NCBI GenBank assembly: GCA_019400425.1
Contig: JAFREE010000011.1
Location: forward strand, 275,591-339,590
DNA from: Hymenochaete sp. R1
Taxonomy: Eukaryota > Basidiomycota > Agaricomycetes > Hymenochaetales > Hymenochaetaceae
Direction: 5' to 3'
Length of the DNA: 64,000 nt
Shown here: piece after piece, positions 23,046 through 35,093 of the stretch
Position numbering within the stretch: the stretch's first letter is position 1
Layout of the letters: every line of letters begins with the position of its first letter
Program-made: the position numbers and the translations under genes
Notes under the pieces: model-generated
What the model was told of the DNA's origin: nothing
The model's input: the letters and a program-made list of their open reading frames with translations, nothing else
Database searches by the model: none

Positions 23046-23640
23046 GTACAAGTCTTTGACAACGCGCAGATATCACAGAGAGTCCACAAAGATCGGTGCA
23101 TGGGCCACAAGGGGCGGCGGCGCCTCTCGGACAAGGATGGATCTTGATCATCAATCCGGCTCGCGAAGTAAGAAGAACCTCCCGCGCCTCCCTTGCAAAA
23201 AATATACGCAACCAGCATATTACCACAGCACCTTATTGTATAGCATCTCTTTCAATCAATGACTTTACTCACGCCACGCTGCGACAGACGTCCACAAAGG
23301 GCAATATAAGTTTATGCGTCCACCTTCCTTTCAAGCACACAAAAGAATAATCAATAGCCATAAACGCCGTTGCGTCGAAATCGGACGGCAGAGACGGAGA
23401 GGTCGTTCGCCAAGCTGTGCAAAGCACTGAGTTCATTATACGACGTTGTAAGCGGGGCCTCGTGCTGAAAAATTTGAATTGGTTCGGTTCGGCTAGAGGT
23501 ATGACGGCAGCGAAAGAAATGTATAAGAAGACGTGCCCACTGTTGCCTCCAAAGTCTAGATAAGTACTCTTTTCTTCCCTAAAGGCCGTCCTCGACTTAC
23601 GGATCTCGCGTTCCCTTGACGTGGCCTCCTGGTAATCCGA
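23046..23640. other. Spacer between tandem aprataxin-like genes
   Basis: No coding signal in sense. The long minus-strand frame over 23269-23853 overlaps copy 2 and has no family resemblance. Confidence 0.4.
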
Positions 23641-24640
23641 ATGCCGCCCAATATCGAGTTCGACCCGGACAGGTATGCAAAGTACGCCGCCCTTACGCTC
23701 CCAGACCCACGTTTCGGAGGCCACGAATACTATAACCACACCGAGAACACGCTGTGCGTGCAGGAGCTGTACCCAAAATCCGAGTACCACTTGCTTTTGA
23801 TCCCGCGCGTCGGGAGTGTGCCTCGAGTTCCGGAGAACCTGAAGGATGTTCAAACGCTGTTAAGCTTGAAAGCGTTCACGAAAGAGCAGGCGTTCGAGCT
23901 GTTGGGAGAGATGTGGGAGGATGCAATAGTAGTGAAGAAGGAGGTCGAGGAAGATATGAAACAGAGGAGGGGATTTACGTGGGGTATTTGGATGGGATTC
24001 CACGTTGCTCCGTATCATCGGTGAGTGAGCATTTTAGCATAATGGACCGGCTTTTGAACGCTGGTTGCGATAGTTACTTGCATCTGCATATTATGTCGTG
24101 CGATCTGACGGGAGAGTACTTGAAGAAACCGTCTCATTTCTTCTCCTTCCATCCTGGGTTTGGTGACTTTTTGCATCTGGATGAGCTACTAGAATGGGAT
24201 GAAATCCAAGACTCCCGATTCAGAAGTGTAAGTATCATTTCAACGTGCTCACTATGCAGCGTTTTCCTGAATATTTAATCTTCCAGAATGTTCGACAGCT
24301 GGAAATTAGAAAGCGTCAAATCGAGGGTCGAAGGAAAGGTGGTGCGGGTCCCGAGGAGCGTACCTATGAGTGCTATTATCGCGAACCCAAGGAGTGTCTT
24401 TTCATGGCGGATAATTTCTCAGAGATGAAAGCGCATCTCAAGGAGGAATTCGACGCGATGGTGGAACGGAAGACGAAGCAGGCTGAGAGACGCAAAGAGG
24501 CCGAGGCAAAACTCGCGAGGATGCGGGCGAGACAAGCTGCTGCAAAGCTTGCGAAACAGCAGCAGCAGCAGCAGCAGCAAAATGAGGGTGTTGAAGTTGC
24601 TGAGAATCAGCTACCAGTAAGCGAGAATCCCGAAGTGTGA
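23641..24640 (+). CDS. Aprataxin-like HIT protein, copy 2 (divergent)
   Basis: Three exons (23641-24020, 24074-24227, 24287-24640) encode 295 aa. The fold is shared with copy 1 (LYPKSEYHLLLIPR; EEDMKQRRGFTWGIWMGFH), but key parts have changed. The splice gives YHRYLHLHIMS, so the first His of the HIT triad is Tyr while the second (catalytic nucleophile) and third remain. The HYNSF block is HFFSF. The zinc finger is replaced by YECYYREPKECLF...MKAHLKEEF, without a clean CxxC pair. A long Lys/Glu/Arg/Ala helix follows, with a run of eight to nine Gln (CAG repeat, 24559-24582). It may be a diverging duplicate with altered catalysis or DNA binding. Gene direction and intron positions match copy 1, which supports tandem duplication. 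Confidence 0.75.
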
Positions 24641-25076
24641 ATGGTTCTTGATCTGGTGGATGACTTTGCTCCTGGATTTCGCGCTTGCATATAGATCTAA
24701 TTTTTGTATAACATTGTATGGAAGCTTTGTCCTAGTTCTTTTCTTGTCGACGAAATGAGTTGCTAAAATGCTTGCTAATTTGGCTGGAATACGATGATTA
24801 ATGCATGTTGATTTCTCCTTTGGCAGAACACTCACCAAGTAGATGCAACCTACCTTATACATACCATTAACCTGCTAGGCACATAGATACGCTTGAAAAA
24901 ATAAAGATAAATTCTTTTACTTTTGACCACTCAAAGCCTGGGATGAGGGCGAGGTGAAGTGAGATGATGACGGAAGCAAAGAAAGGTGAGAGAGATCACA
25001 GGTGAACCGCAGCGCGTCTACTCCATCTCACGTTCTCAGGCACTGGCCTCCATCTCCTCCCCTTTCTTCCTCGACG
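24641..25076. other. Intergenic before Vac1
   Basis: AT-rich 3' flank, then promoter. I see no gene. Confidence 0.4.
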
Positions 25077-28000
25077 ATGAGCTCAGTAACGTCGACGCCG
25101 TATGTTCCATACCAAGCTTACAAGGTGCGCAATGAATTATCAACCCAGTCAGTCGCTCACTTCGACGTCTGGTAGTCGAAACGTCACAACCGAACAGTCT
25201 CCTCACCTCCCGTAGAGCCAAATGGGCAGACATCCCCAGCACCTCAACCGCGACATACACCCTCGCCTTCTCTTGATTTTGTGCGCAAAGCGTCACCAGA
25301 GTCTCAGAATATACCAAATGAACTGAAGCGCCAGAGCTGGAGCGTGGCGTTGACGAATGGCGACGACTCCGGCACAGGGGTATGGAGTGCAGCAGCTCCA
25401 GCCCCGGTGCGTCCACGGCCAATGTCTATGGTCATTCCGTCGACAAGTGGAGGCCAAATCTCAAGTGAAAGCTCAACAACGAGCTCCGACGCTAAGAGCC
25501 TTGCTTCTCCTGGGGGTCGATCCACTGCGAGCTCACCGGTCTTTCATATGAAAGACGAGCCAACGAGCCCGACTAGTCCTAGTAGCGTCCAGTCTATCCA
25601 ATCTACGGAGAGCAAGAGAACTGCGTCCCCGGTGATGACGGCAACACTCGATGGCAAGGCAACTAGCCCACCGATGCCACTTATTAGCGTCAATGGAAAT
25701 AGTACAAATGAAGCGGGTCCTTCAAACCCTAGCAAACCGCCCTACAGCCCGCGCAAGTCCTCGACATTCAGGCATGTCCCGCTCCGCCCGCCGTCGGCGA
25801 GCGTCGCTCCGAGAACTTCGTCCCCATTGCGGCCAGCAGGTGCGCAGTCACGCTCAAGGACTGCATCTGCTTCAGGCTTCTCATCGCCGTTGGCGGCACC
25901 CCAACAACCTGATGATGACGATGCTGTGCCGTCCGTTGACAGTACTAGTAACGATGCTAGTACCGTTGATGATGGATCACTCAGACCTGAGATGCATGGC
26001 AGCCCCAGCTCCAAATCAAGTTTCTCTCCTCCTGCTTCTCTTCGATCGATGCCTATAGCAACGATCGAGACTGACTCGATTCAATCCTCAAAGCAGTCGA
26101 ATATATCACCAAATATTGTTCCTACTAGACTAAACCCACCACAACGGACAAGTTCCCTCTCCATCCCAGCGAGCACACCGCTTCCTCCGCCAAAAGACTT
26201 TTCGCCCTCTCCTAGTCGGGCTCTTTCAGTTGTCTCCTCTCCCAGAATCAAATCCCCTGCTCCAGTCAGGACGCCCACCGTATCCGGTTCATCCACATTA
26301 TCGGGTCGGAGTACACCCTCAGTATTAACACCATCCACTTCGTCATATCGGGCAACGTATCGACCTGGGTTTCAGCCGAAGGGCGTGTACCGTCCCTTGA
26401 CGGACGATTTCCTGGTGCTGCGCAAAAGGTCTAGGGATGCGGGACGAGTTGAGCAAACGCGTCTTGAGCGTCGGTTCGAGAAGCTTGTCGATTTGCATTT
26501 TGTGCGGGATAAAGACAAGGAAACGGACAAGGAGAAGAATGGAGCTGGGGTCAACACTGGAAAGGGGAAGGAGAGGATAAACGGGGCGCCAGAAGCACCG
26601 GGGATAGCAAGGAGGGCATCGTCTTTCTTTGAAGATTTGGGTGACCTGAGGACGAGGAGTGCTTCAGAGCTTTGGAGGGGAGTGCTGGAGTCTCGTACTG
26701 CTGCTGTTAGTGGTGGAAAAAGTGACATTCGAGGTGAATACGACGGCGATTTTCATTTCATTTTACACAACAGTCTGATTTGCGTTTTCTTAGCGGCTGA
26801 ACAACGGATAACACCATGGCAAGAAGACTCGGAGGCGACATGTTGTCCACTTTGCTCGTGAGTCGCGAATCCATAGGCTTCTCAATTTATGTCAAGTTTT
26901 TCTAATGCTTTATGAACATGAAGTGCCTCCTTTCATCCTTTGACGAATCGCAAGCATCACTGTCGATTATGTGGGAAGATAATGTGCTCTCTCCCAATAA
27001 AGAAACCCCAACGTCCCTCTCCGTGCTCACTCCTCTTCATCGTTGATATCAAGTCCGGCAAAATCGAAGAAGTGAACGAGGGGGTTGATTACGGAGTGAA
27101 GCCTAGAACGAGAGCAGACTCGTTGAGAGGGTCTGGCGCGAAGGGGAAAGGGAAAGGAGCAAATGCGAGCGAGGATGCGGAAAAATTCTTGAAGGGAGTA
27201 AGAATCTGTAGAGAGTGTAAGCCTATCATGCTGTGAGTTTGTGTCTTCTGCCTCAACATTCGATAATCTAACGTTCGAATCGTCATAGTCGTCAACAGTA
27301 CCGACAGGAGACAAAACGCGTGCCGGGTATAATCAAGCTTTATAATGTGCGTCATCAGAGATCCATTTCTGCATACGTTACGTTGCCTTGACAAGGCGCA
27401 TATAGGCACTCCTTACGCTCGAAAGCGAAATTGAAGAATTCCTTCCCCAATTCCAAGACCTCATGCGAAGCCTCACGTACGTTTATTCACTCTTGTTTTC
27501 CCTGTAAGCTTTAGTGCATTTTCACTAACGTTACCACATCCATCTTTGTTATCAACGTCGTATTTTCCACCCTTTCCCGCCTCCAGCGACAACTCGGCAG
27601 AAGACGCTCCAACAAAGGAAGCGTCCGCCGCACGCAAGCATCTATTGCAGTGTTTCTCGGACTACGACACGATAGCGAAGCGGATTCGAAGGATACCGTG
27701 TCCTGGCGGGCAGGGGAGCTCTCAGGACCGCGTGCAGGCTGCGATCATGACGCGCGCAACGGTGTTTTTGCAGAAGAATATGTTTCCTTTGCAGGTTCGT
27801 TTTTTTTATTACCAAAGCGAGTCTGAGCTATTCGCATTAAAGCTGAACGCTTGCATATCAACATCTATGTAGGCTCTTCCTAAACTTAAGAAACACCGTT
27901 CTTCCTCTTCCACGTCTACGATCTCCCCAACACCCTCCCAGACCTCTTCAGGGACTGCAACGCCCACCCCATCCTCTTTCGTCGACCCAGACTCGGAGCT

Positions 28001-28190
28001 CGCAAAAGCACTGCAGCCGCTGCTCGAGCAAGAGGCGCTTCTGGAGTCGTTCGTTGAGGAGGCGACGGCGCAGAGGAAGTTTGAGGACGCGAAGACGTTG
28101 AAGGCGAATTTGAATGAGATTCGGGCTGAGATTGAGAGGGTTGTTGGGGGCGCAGGAGGATTGATTGGTGGTGGTGGGCTTGGGTGCTAA
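25077..28190 (+). CDS. VAC1: FYVE-type Vac1/Pep7 (rabenosyn-like) endosomal tether
   Basis: Eight exons give about 870 aa. The first 350 residues are a low-complexity Ser/Pro/Thr region. The sequence RPGFQPKGVYRPLTDDFLVL then leads into a basic helix. A FYVE-type zinc finger is assembled across introns: CCPLCSASFHPLTNRKHHCR, LCGKIMC and, after an insert, RICRECKP. The RKHHCR motif binds phosphatidylinositol 3-phosphate. The C-terminal PLLEQEALLESFVEEATAQR and FEDAKTLKANLNEIRAEI resemble the Rab-binding helical hairpin of rabenosyn. Vac1 links Vps21/Rab5, Vps45 and the SNARE Pep12 in Golgi-to-endosome traffic. Between the last zinc ligands there is an insert of about 60 residues. The start MSSVTSTPYVPYQAYK is joined through a 51-nt intron (25125-25175). 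Confidence 0.85.
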
Positions 28191-28721
28191 TGATTGGGTG
28201 GTGTGAGATGAGATCGGCGCGGTACGGCGAACGGAGGTGTGTGTGATACCGGAGGAGGGGGGTCGTTCTTTTCTTTTCCTCGAGGGTTACAACAAAGAGC
28301 AAAGCTTTATTTTTCTTATATTCAAGGATTTCTAACGTTCAATGTTTGCTTGTAAATTATTAACTTTTCTTGAAGACATTCATCCACTCCGTTACCCTTT
28401 CCCTTTCGCCCCACAACATTGATCGTGCGACGTATATGAAATTGAGCTCTAAAATGTAGTCTTTCGGGATGAGTCGGATTTAGGGGAATCGAGACGGAGC
28501 CAATCGCATTTGACTGGGGTTCGTTTCAGCCGGGCCAGTCGCGCTCAGCAGCAGTAACTCAGTCAGTCGGACCCGTCGGCACACACTTGACCTCACCCGC
28601 TGCGTGTTATAACCGCTCTTCTATTGCCGCGCACCCCGCACATCTCCTTGTCCTCCTCCCACCACCATCCACCGTTCACCTCTTCTCGTCCATCGCCCTC
28701 CTCACGCCCAAAATACGCTCA
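28191..28721. other. Citrate synthase promoter region
   Basis: A 530-nt intergenic region, C/T-rich in the 150 nt before the ATG. I see no gene. Confidence 0.4.
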
Positions 28722-30762
28722 ATGTTCTCAAGACAGTTTGCTCGCTCCGCTGGTGTCGCTCGCTCTGCAGCGCAGGGCCAGCGAAGGAACGCTTCGGTAT
28801 GTTACCATACGTGTCGTATCGTGATTATTTTTTCGGAGGTCTGACTTTTCTCATGTCGGTTGGTTGGCTGATTGTCCGTACGATGGTAGTCGCTGCGCGA
28901 CACGCTCGCGGAGGTCGTCCCGCAGAAGCAGCAGCAACTTATTAGGATCGTAAGTCCTCAACTACTTTTTTTTTCAGATGTGGAGGAAATTTGCTGACGT
29001 CACAACTCTTTGCCCTTTTTTTCTTTCTTTCTTTCTGCTTTCGTCGATGGCATTGTGTGCCATCGTCAATATGAGTAGAAGAAGGAATATGGCTCGACTG
29101 TCGTGGGTGACATAAAGGTTGAGAACATCATCGGTGGTATGAGGACGCTCAAGACCATGCTGTGGGAGGCATCGGTTCTCGACCCTAACGAGGTTTGTCG
29201 GTTCTCTTTTTTCTTCCTTCTGCACCGTGTTAAAAGCGTTCTGGCGTCGCTCAGGGTATCCGCTTCCACGGTCTCTCCATCCCCGAGTGCCAGAAGGTCC
29301 TCCCGAAAGCTGAAGGCGGAAAGGAGATGATCCCAGAAAGCATGCTTTGGCTCTTGCTTACAGGCAAGGTTCCCACTGCCGAGCAGACGAAGAGCCTCTC
29401 ACAGGAGCTTGCGGAAAAGGGAGATCTTCCCAAGGAGATTGAGAAGCTCGTTGACGAGTAAGTGAATATCCGCATCCAAAGAAGGTTCTTTTTTGAAATT
29501 AACTTGTGCTGGCGAAATTTCCAGCTTCCCCACGACGCTTCATCCCATGACCCAACTCGCTATGGGTGTTGCTGCCCTCAACTCGACCTCCGAGTTCGCA
29601 AAGGCTTACGAGCAAGGTGTCAAGAAGACTGAGTTCTGGAAGCCCGCGCTCGAGGATACCATCACCCTCATCGCGCGTCTCCCGACTCTCGCTGCCCGCA
29701 TCTACCGCAATGTATACAACCCAGGCAAGGCTATTGCTGGTATCAATAAGGATCTTGATCTTACTGGTGAGCTCATCGTGAAAACATCGTGAAAAGATTG
29801 GAATCGTGGCTGATGTGACGCAGCCAACTACACGAACATGCTTGGGTTCGGTGACAATAAGGATTTGACCGAGTACCTCCGTCTTTACCTTGCCCTTCAC
29901 GGTGATCATGAAGGCGGCAACGTCTCTGCCCATACCGCTCGTAAGTTTCCTTGTATTGAATTAATTAAGGTAGTTGTATCTAATTCCGTCTGTTAGACCT
30001 GGTCGGCTCCGCCCTTTCCGACCCATATCTCTCCTACTCCGCCGCCCTCCTCGGTCTCGCCGGGCCCTTGCACGGCCTCGCTAACCAGGAGGTCCTCCGC
30101 TGGCAACTTGAGATGCAGAAGGAAGTCGGCGAGGATAACATCACGCAGGATACGATCAAGGAGTTCTTGTGGAGGACGCTCAAGAACGGACAGGTCGTGC
30201 CAGGTTATGGACATGGTGTGCTCCGTTCGACGGACCCGCGGTTCACAGCGTTCATGGACTTCATTGAGGCGCGTCCGGAGTTGATGAAGAGCCCGACGAT
30301 TAAACTCGTCAAGGAGGTTCGTGATTTTAAACGTCTTAAGATCTGAAAGTGATGTGTTAATGCGACGTGGATTTAGACGTACGCCGTCGCCCCGGGTGTC
30401 CTCACTGAGCATGGTAAGACGAAGAACCCGTACCCGAACGTCGACGCTGGTTCCGGCTGCCTGCTCTACCATTACGGTCTCCGCGACTTCAAGTACTACA
30501 CCGTCCTCTTCGGTGTCTCTCGGGGTGCGTATTCTCGAACTCGTTGAGTCGTAGGTTCAATGATGGAAGTTGCTGACCGGCATTTTTTTTCATAGCTCTT
30601 GGTGCATTGACACAGATCGTCTGGGATCGTGCCCTTGGTCTGCCCATCGAGCGTCCAAAGTGTAAGTGATCCCATCTAACTCAATGCTAATCACCGGAGA
30701 ATTAATGTCCTCTTCCAGCGATGTCCATGGACGCCCTCGAAGCTTTCATTAAAAAGAACTAG
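28722..30762 (+). CDS. CIT1: Citrate synthase, mitochondrial
   Basis: Ten exons give about 465 aa. The first exon ([20 protein letters not shown] and RRNAS) is a mitochondrial targeting sequence rich in Arg/Ser/Ala with no acids. Conserved citrate-synthase blocks follow: [52 protein letters not shown] (active-site His), [25 protein letters not shown] (second active-site His) and [11 protein letters not shown] (active-site Asp). The enzyme condenses oxaloacetate with acetyl-CoA in the TCA cycle. Introns after short early exons (28797-28889, 28950-29078) are typical. The end is [10 protein letters not shown], with no SKL peroxisomal signal. Neighbour genes are unrelated in pathway. Confidence 0.95.
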
Positions 30763-31374
30763 GTGCCCCATACAACCTTCGTTGCTTGTGTTCAGTGGTT
30801 GGCGGTAGGAAAGGAGGACCGTATATGCATTTCACCAACCTTCTGTCATTTTACTTTCGTCAATTCATAACATTTATCACGATACTTTGCTGTCTGCTAT
30901 TCCTTTACATTATCCTCTCGTCTTTTTTCTTTTATTTGGATTCGATCAATGTTCGAAGCGCAGACCGCGGATGCGAATATTGATGCGTATTGTTAAATGT
31001 CTTAAATTATGAGTACCTTTGCATGAGATCGTGGGGGTCCACGTACGATGGGGGACCCTGGTCCGTTCTACACGCCAAAATTTCTCCGGATTCAAATTTG
31101 AAGCAAAAAAAGTGATGAATGTGTTGTCGGTACAAGAACCATGTTTTGCAACTCGCGCTTCATCACGTTCCAGTAATTACAGCGATATTGATGACTATTT
31201 CCTAGCCCGTCAACCCCCTGCTCCATTTCCGAAGCTCTCTTCTCTTCAAGAAAAATACAACAAGATTCAATGTCAGCGCGAGCAATATACTATTTGCATC
31301 TGAGTGAGCCTCCTCTTTGTATTTTGTTTTTCTTTATATAGAATTATCAATAATGCTGCTTTTGTTGCATCACC
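30763..31374. other. Intergenic, T-rich
   Basis: The 3' flank of citrate synthase, then upstream sequence of the tRNA. One plus-strand ORF (31019-31303, 94 codons) has no recognisable features, so I do not call it. Confidence 0.35.
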
Positions 31375-31446
31375 GCCGCAATAGCTCAGTGAGAGAGCAG
31401 TAGACTGAAAATCTAAAGGTCCCCCGTTCGATCCGGGGTTGTGGCA
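31375..31446 (+). tRNA. tRNA-Phe (GAA), copy 1
   Basis: A 72-nt cloverleaf. The acceptor stem GCCGCAA pairs with TTGTGGC (one G-U), with discriminator A. The D-arm is GCTC/GAGC. The anticodon loop CTGAAAA has GAA at positions 34-36. The T-arm is CCCCG/TTCGATC/CGGGG. No CCA is encoded and there is no intron. A-box (TAGCTCAGTGAG) and B-box (GTTCGATCC) are intact. A T-rich terminator (TTTTTTTTTTCTTTT) lies about 25 nt downstream. The top anticodon-stem pair (27-43) is a G-A mismatch. The gene points toward family B copy B1. Confidence 0.93.
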
Positions 31447-32059
31447 CTGGCACCCTGCACAGACACGCCTCTTATTTTTTTTTTTCTTTTCTTCAATTTC
31501 AGTGGAATATGGTAGTACCGGTGCTGGTCCAACAGCTCTTGGCGAGGTACTGCCAGTACTGGTACTGGTGAGCTTCACGATTCGGCTATTTCACGGAAAC
31601 AAGCTTAAGAAGTGCGCACGTCTTGATGTTAAAGACTCGGATGATGCATGCAGCACTTTTATTATGCAGGAGAAGTTAGTGCTGCTGTTGGACTTGTGCA
31701 AAGTAGAAAGAACCATGACCTTGCGGAATAGGAGATGTGGGATTATCATGGTATACGTATGTGATACGTTACTCGTTTTGATCCTTTGCATGCTTAATAG
31801 CAAGTGCGGCTGGGATATAATTGAACAAATAAGGCTGGTCATGAACGCTTTATTCGTTCTCGAACTTCAACTTGATTAAAGGACAACAGACATTTCACTT
31901 ACAAAATTACGTCAGTGACTTGGGATTCAAGTTGTAGCTTAGAGGGAATGAAAGTAGTAGATTCAACTGGCTTTGAACTCGGAGGACTGCAGTGGCACAG
32001 TCAAACCGACGTTATTCGTCTATGAGAGATCAGAAATGATAGAGGGAGGTACATCAACA
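31447..32059. other. Between tRNA-Phe and family B1
   Basis: The 3' flanks of the tRNA and of B1, which face each other. Only short frames occur and I see no gene. Confidence 0.35.
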
Positions 32060-32842
32060 TTATTTGTGTGATTCCTTTCGAACTGTGTCATTATCCTTGG
32101 GGTCATCTTTATCTTCGTAGAGCTCGTCCACATAATCGTAGAAATCGCTCATATCCTCGTCATCACTGGCGTCGAACTCAAACCCAACTTCCAGCATGCG
32201 CGTCATGGAACTCTTGTCGAGAACCTTTGCCGCATCAACGATGCAGTCATTCAAAAAATGTCGCTTGTCAAACCAATCGCGCTCGAGCATGCGTACCTCC
32301 TCGTCAGTCTCGCCTGCCCATCTGGCCCAATCTAACTTTTGCTTCCTGACCCTACACGAAGTAATGACTACTTCGAGCTGCACCCTGACCATCACCTTGC
32401 GAAACCGCCCAGGGTGTTCCCATAGTTTCTCCTTCATTATCTGCCGATATAGTTCCCGCAGACGCGTATAAAGTTCAGTGTGAATAAGGCGGATCCCTTC
32501 CTTTAGCTCGTCGCCCACATAATCATCATTATAGACCTTGCGTGCCCATTGCAGTTTTTTCTCGGAGCGAAGGGCCAAAATCGTGAAGGCACATTGACAT
32601 GCTTCTATCCTCTCGGCCTTCATTCTGGCTTTATCGCTGTCCTCCTTGGTCTCAAACTCATCCCAATAGCACGCCATCTCATCTGCATTCTCTTTGAAAA
32701 GAGAGATCGCTTTGGCAATGACAGAATCAACAGGTGGGTCCGCGGCGTCAGAGGGGTGAGATTTGAAGAGCTCCCTTTCCTTGGAGACAAGGCGTTCCAC
32801 GGATTCAGGATAAGTCTTCTTCACCTTCTTGGGAGACGACAT
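32060..32842 (-). CDS. Family B paralogue B1 (unknown function)
   Basis: A single-exon 260-aa acidic, helical protein, one of four members here (B1-B4). I recognise no domain. Family landmarks in order are MSSPKKVKKTYPESVERLVS with KERELFK, then HPSDAADPPVDSVIAKAISL with FKENA, a variable charged linker, and ACQCA-type 'ACQCAFTILALRSEKKLQWA' with RKVYND. RLIHTELYTRLRELYRQIMK with EKLWEHP and FRKVMVRVQLEV follow, and a variable end closes with an Asp/Glu-rich tail in VRKESHK. The family tail V(Q/R)K(E/K)S(P/H)K recurs in B3 and in B4's unread extension. The frame is open for 34 more codons upstream, but B3 has a stop at the matching place, so the start is placed at 32842. The B element is at 32929-32946. 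Confidence 0.7.
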   Translation of the reverse strand: MSSPKKVKKTYPESVERLVSKERELFKSHPSDAADPPVDSVIAKAISLFKENADEMACYWDEFETKEDSDKARMKAERIEACQCAFTILALRSEKKLQWARKVYNDDYVGDELKEGIRLIHTELYTRLRELYRQIMKEKLWEHPGRFRKVMVRVQLEVVITSCRVRKQKLDWARWAGETDEEVRMLERDWFDKRHFLNDCIVDAAKVLDKSSMTRMLEVGFEFDASDDEDMSDFYDYVDELYEDKDDPKDNDTVRKESHK

Positions 32843-33162
32843 GATGGAGGACGAATGGAGGCTTGAAGACAATGGAAGGGTATGTCCTTCTGCAGCCGAC
32901 AATTCCCGCTCCTCCATTAATGCGACAGGACTTTGCACGCGCATTGTCGTATCTCGAATGCCAGATCCATGGCGGAATAAAGTTCGCGATTCAGGAGATG
33001 AATCAAGATCGGGAGACCCTGAAATTAGTAAATGGCGGAAGTAGCTTCATACTGTGCAAACTTGTGCCTTACCTAACATCAATTATACTTCTACACTTCT
33101 GCTTGCTCGGTAGGGATAAGACTGCGTCGCGGAAGAGTCTTGATGCAGAAAGGATTACCAGT
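32843..33162 (-). repeat. Inverted-duplication arm, B1 side
   Basis: These 320 nt upstream of B1 match, in reverse complement, 44815-45135 upstream of B3, at about 90% by eye. The match starts abruptly at ACTGGTAATCC and continues into both genes. It includes the family B element. Confidence 0.8.
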
Positions 33163-34379
33163 GCCAACGACTGCAGCAAAGTTATCAGAATCCACGTCGC
33201 AGAACGGCCGCCCTACTTTTGAATACATATGCGACCATAGTGGAGAGATCGCCGAAGATTCTGCTAATGTTATTAAGGAAATGCAAAGTGAATTCACACA
33301 CGTAAACAACAGGACTTTGCCTTGCGTACCAATAGGAGAGTCCAAAGATCAGAAACTGAGTGAACGTGGTAGCATACATAATTGCTAGGTCGAGATTCAG
33401 CGTGCAAGATCGTCAGGTCGGATATAGTTAATGAATACAGGTCAAGAAGATTATCTGAGGATGGCCGATCCTTGTATGCCTGATAGAGCTATCATCTTGA
33501 TGATTGTCAGTCGTGATAGTGACATGAACAGATGTGCAAAATAATATGCGTACCTCTAGTTCTTGTCTTCCAACGGGACGATTGACAAACCAGCTCTTCA
33601 TACCTAATGTAACTTACTGGGCGAACCGCGCGGCCGTCGATATCTCGAAGATACGACTATAGAGTCTCATGCCATTCACATAGCAGGCGCTTTTGATACA
33701 GAAAGTGCATCATTTATTTCTTCTCGTTATTTCCTAATTTCCCGCTCACGGAGGCTAGATCCCGAGTCAATGGTGACGGTTCTCCGAAAGCTTGGCAAAA
33801 AAAAAAGCAGAGATATAGTTTCGTGATTGTTCGTTCCATCGTATCCCATATTATGAGAATGGTACCGTCTTGAGCCGCGAAAGCTTCTTCTTTTCTTTCT
33901 CTTCTCTGGATCCTCTGAAGCCATGTCATGACTCATGAATTTGATTAGTAGGAGCCAAGTGCAATGTAAAGAGCTCCAATAGTTCCCACAGGAAAATTTT
34001 CGGAATGGACCCCTCTGCGCGCACGAGCGTGCTTCACGACTCGAACAAGCCTTCTCTGAAAGTTTCGTTCCGTGCATGATTGTGAGGTCAAACGAGCGTC
34101 AGGAATGTTAGAGGCCTAGGGAAGGAGCATGAGCACTCCTCCGTCGAGGGACACACAAATCCAATGGATTCAAGGGATCGACTCAGAGCGTCGATCACAA
34201 ACTATTTCCGACTTGTGTTTTTAGCCTGGACTTAACACACTAGTACATTTGCAACATCTGCTGAAACATCGCACGCAGCCAATCGTTATACGACTATCAT
34301 GAGAAGGACGCAGAGTACGATACAACGTAGAGGACACCCTCTGATCGGGACCGCCATCCTTCGAGACTTAGGCTCGTCG
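33163..34379. other. 1.2-kb gap between B1 and B2
   Basis: Only short overlapping frames on both strands. I see no gene, tRNA or clear repeat. Confidence 0.4.
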
Positions 34380-35093
34380 CTATCTGGATAAACCGACCGA
34401 CGTTCCTTCTAATTCGGCTTGAGTCTTCAACAAACGCCTTATGACATCTTCACCAAGAACGATCTCTCCATGGTTCATCCAGCCACCATGGAGAGCGCCC
34501 ATCTTCTCATGGTATGTATCCGTGATTGCTTCGTGTTCTGCGCCAGTAATTTTATCATCCTCGAAATCAACGGTAGCACGCTCAGCATCACGAGATGCGA
34601 GGCTGAATTCAACGAGCATGATTTCGAGTTGGACCCTGACAACCACCCGCCGAAACATCTCAGGATCGTCCCAGAGCTTCTGTTCCATAATATCCCGGTG
34701 AAGCTCCAGCAGGCGGTTCCGTAGCTCGTCGTAGAGAAAGTGTATCGAGTTTTCTAGTGAAGAGCCCTCGAGTTCATGGTTATATACTCTCTGAGCCTTC
34801 TCCAGCTTCTTTTCAGAGCGAAGAGAGATAATCTCCAGGGCGCATCCGCACGCCCGTTTTCTCTCTTCTCTTCTTTCTCTGTACCTCTTACCTCGCACAT
34901 CCTCTTCCCACAAAGACTCCGTCTCCTTTGCGTTTTCCTTGAAAAGAGCGAGCGCCTTGGCGATGACAGAGTCTGCAGGAGGGTTCGAGGAGTTTGTATG
35001 AGCCTTGTAGAGCCCCGTCTCTTTCTTGAGGAGGCTCTGTACAGGTTCAGGGAGAGTAGGCTCGGTTTTCTGGTGCGAGGGGGGCTCGGACAT
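34380..35093 (-). CDS. Family B paralogue B2 (unknown function)
   Basis: A single-exon 237-aa protein and the most divergent family B copy. Shared parts are PEPVQSLLKKETGLYKAHTN, NPPADSVIAKALALFKENAK, ACGCALEIISLRSEKKLEKA with QRVYNHE, and RLLELHRDIMEQKLWDDPEM with FRRVVVRVQLEIM. It ends TQAELEGTSVGLSR, lacking the KES(P/H)K tail. A run of basic/acid residues (RGKRYRERREERKR) occupies the variable linker. The frame is open for 41 codons upstream with no conserved content, so I use the ATG at 35093 (MSEPPSHQKTE). The B element lies at 35196-35212. Confidence 0.68.
   Translation of the reverse strand: MSEPPSHQKTEPTLPEPVQSLLKKETGLYKAHTNSSNPPADSVIAKALALFKENAKETESLWEEDVRGKRYRERREERKRACGCALEIISLRSEKKLEKAQRVYNHELEGSSLENSIHFLYDELRNRLLELHRDIMEQKLWDDPEMFRRVVVRVQLEIMLVEFSLASRDAERATVDFEDDKITGAEHEAITDTYHEKMGALHGGWMNHGEIVLGEDVIRRLLKTQAELEGTSVGLSR

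Noticed and set aside
23269..23853. A 194-codon minus-strand frame overlapping aprataxin copy 2
   Set aside because: It runs antisense to the conserved HIT exon and ignores its splice structure. No family resemblance.
32843..32944. In-frame N-terminal extension of B1 (34 codons from an ATG at 32944)
   Set aside because: The matching, well conserved sequence upstream of B3 contains an in-frame TAG after 15 codons, so the conservation is not explained by coding. The start at 32842 is preferred.
33163..34379. Candidate genes in the short frames between B1 and B2
   Set aside because: The frames are short, overlap on both strands, lack splice-linked partners, and show no similarity to families A or B.
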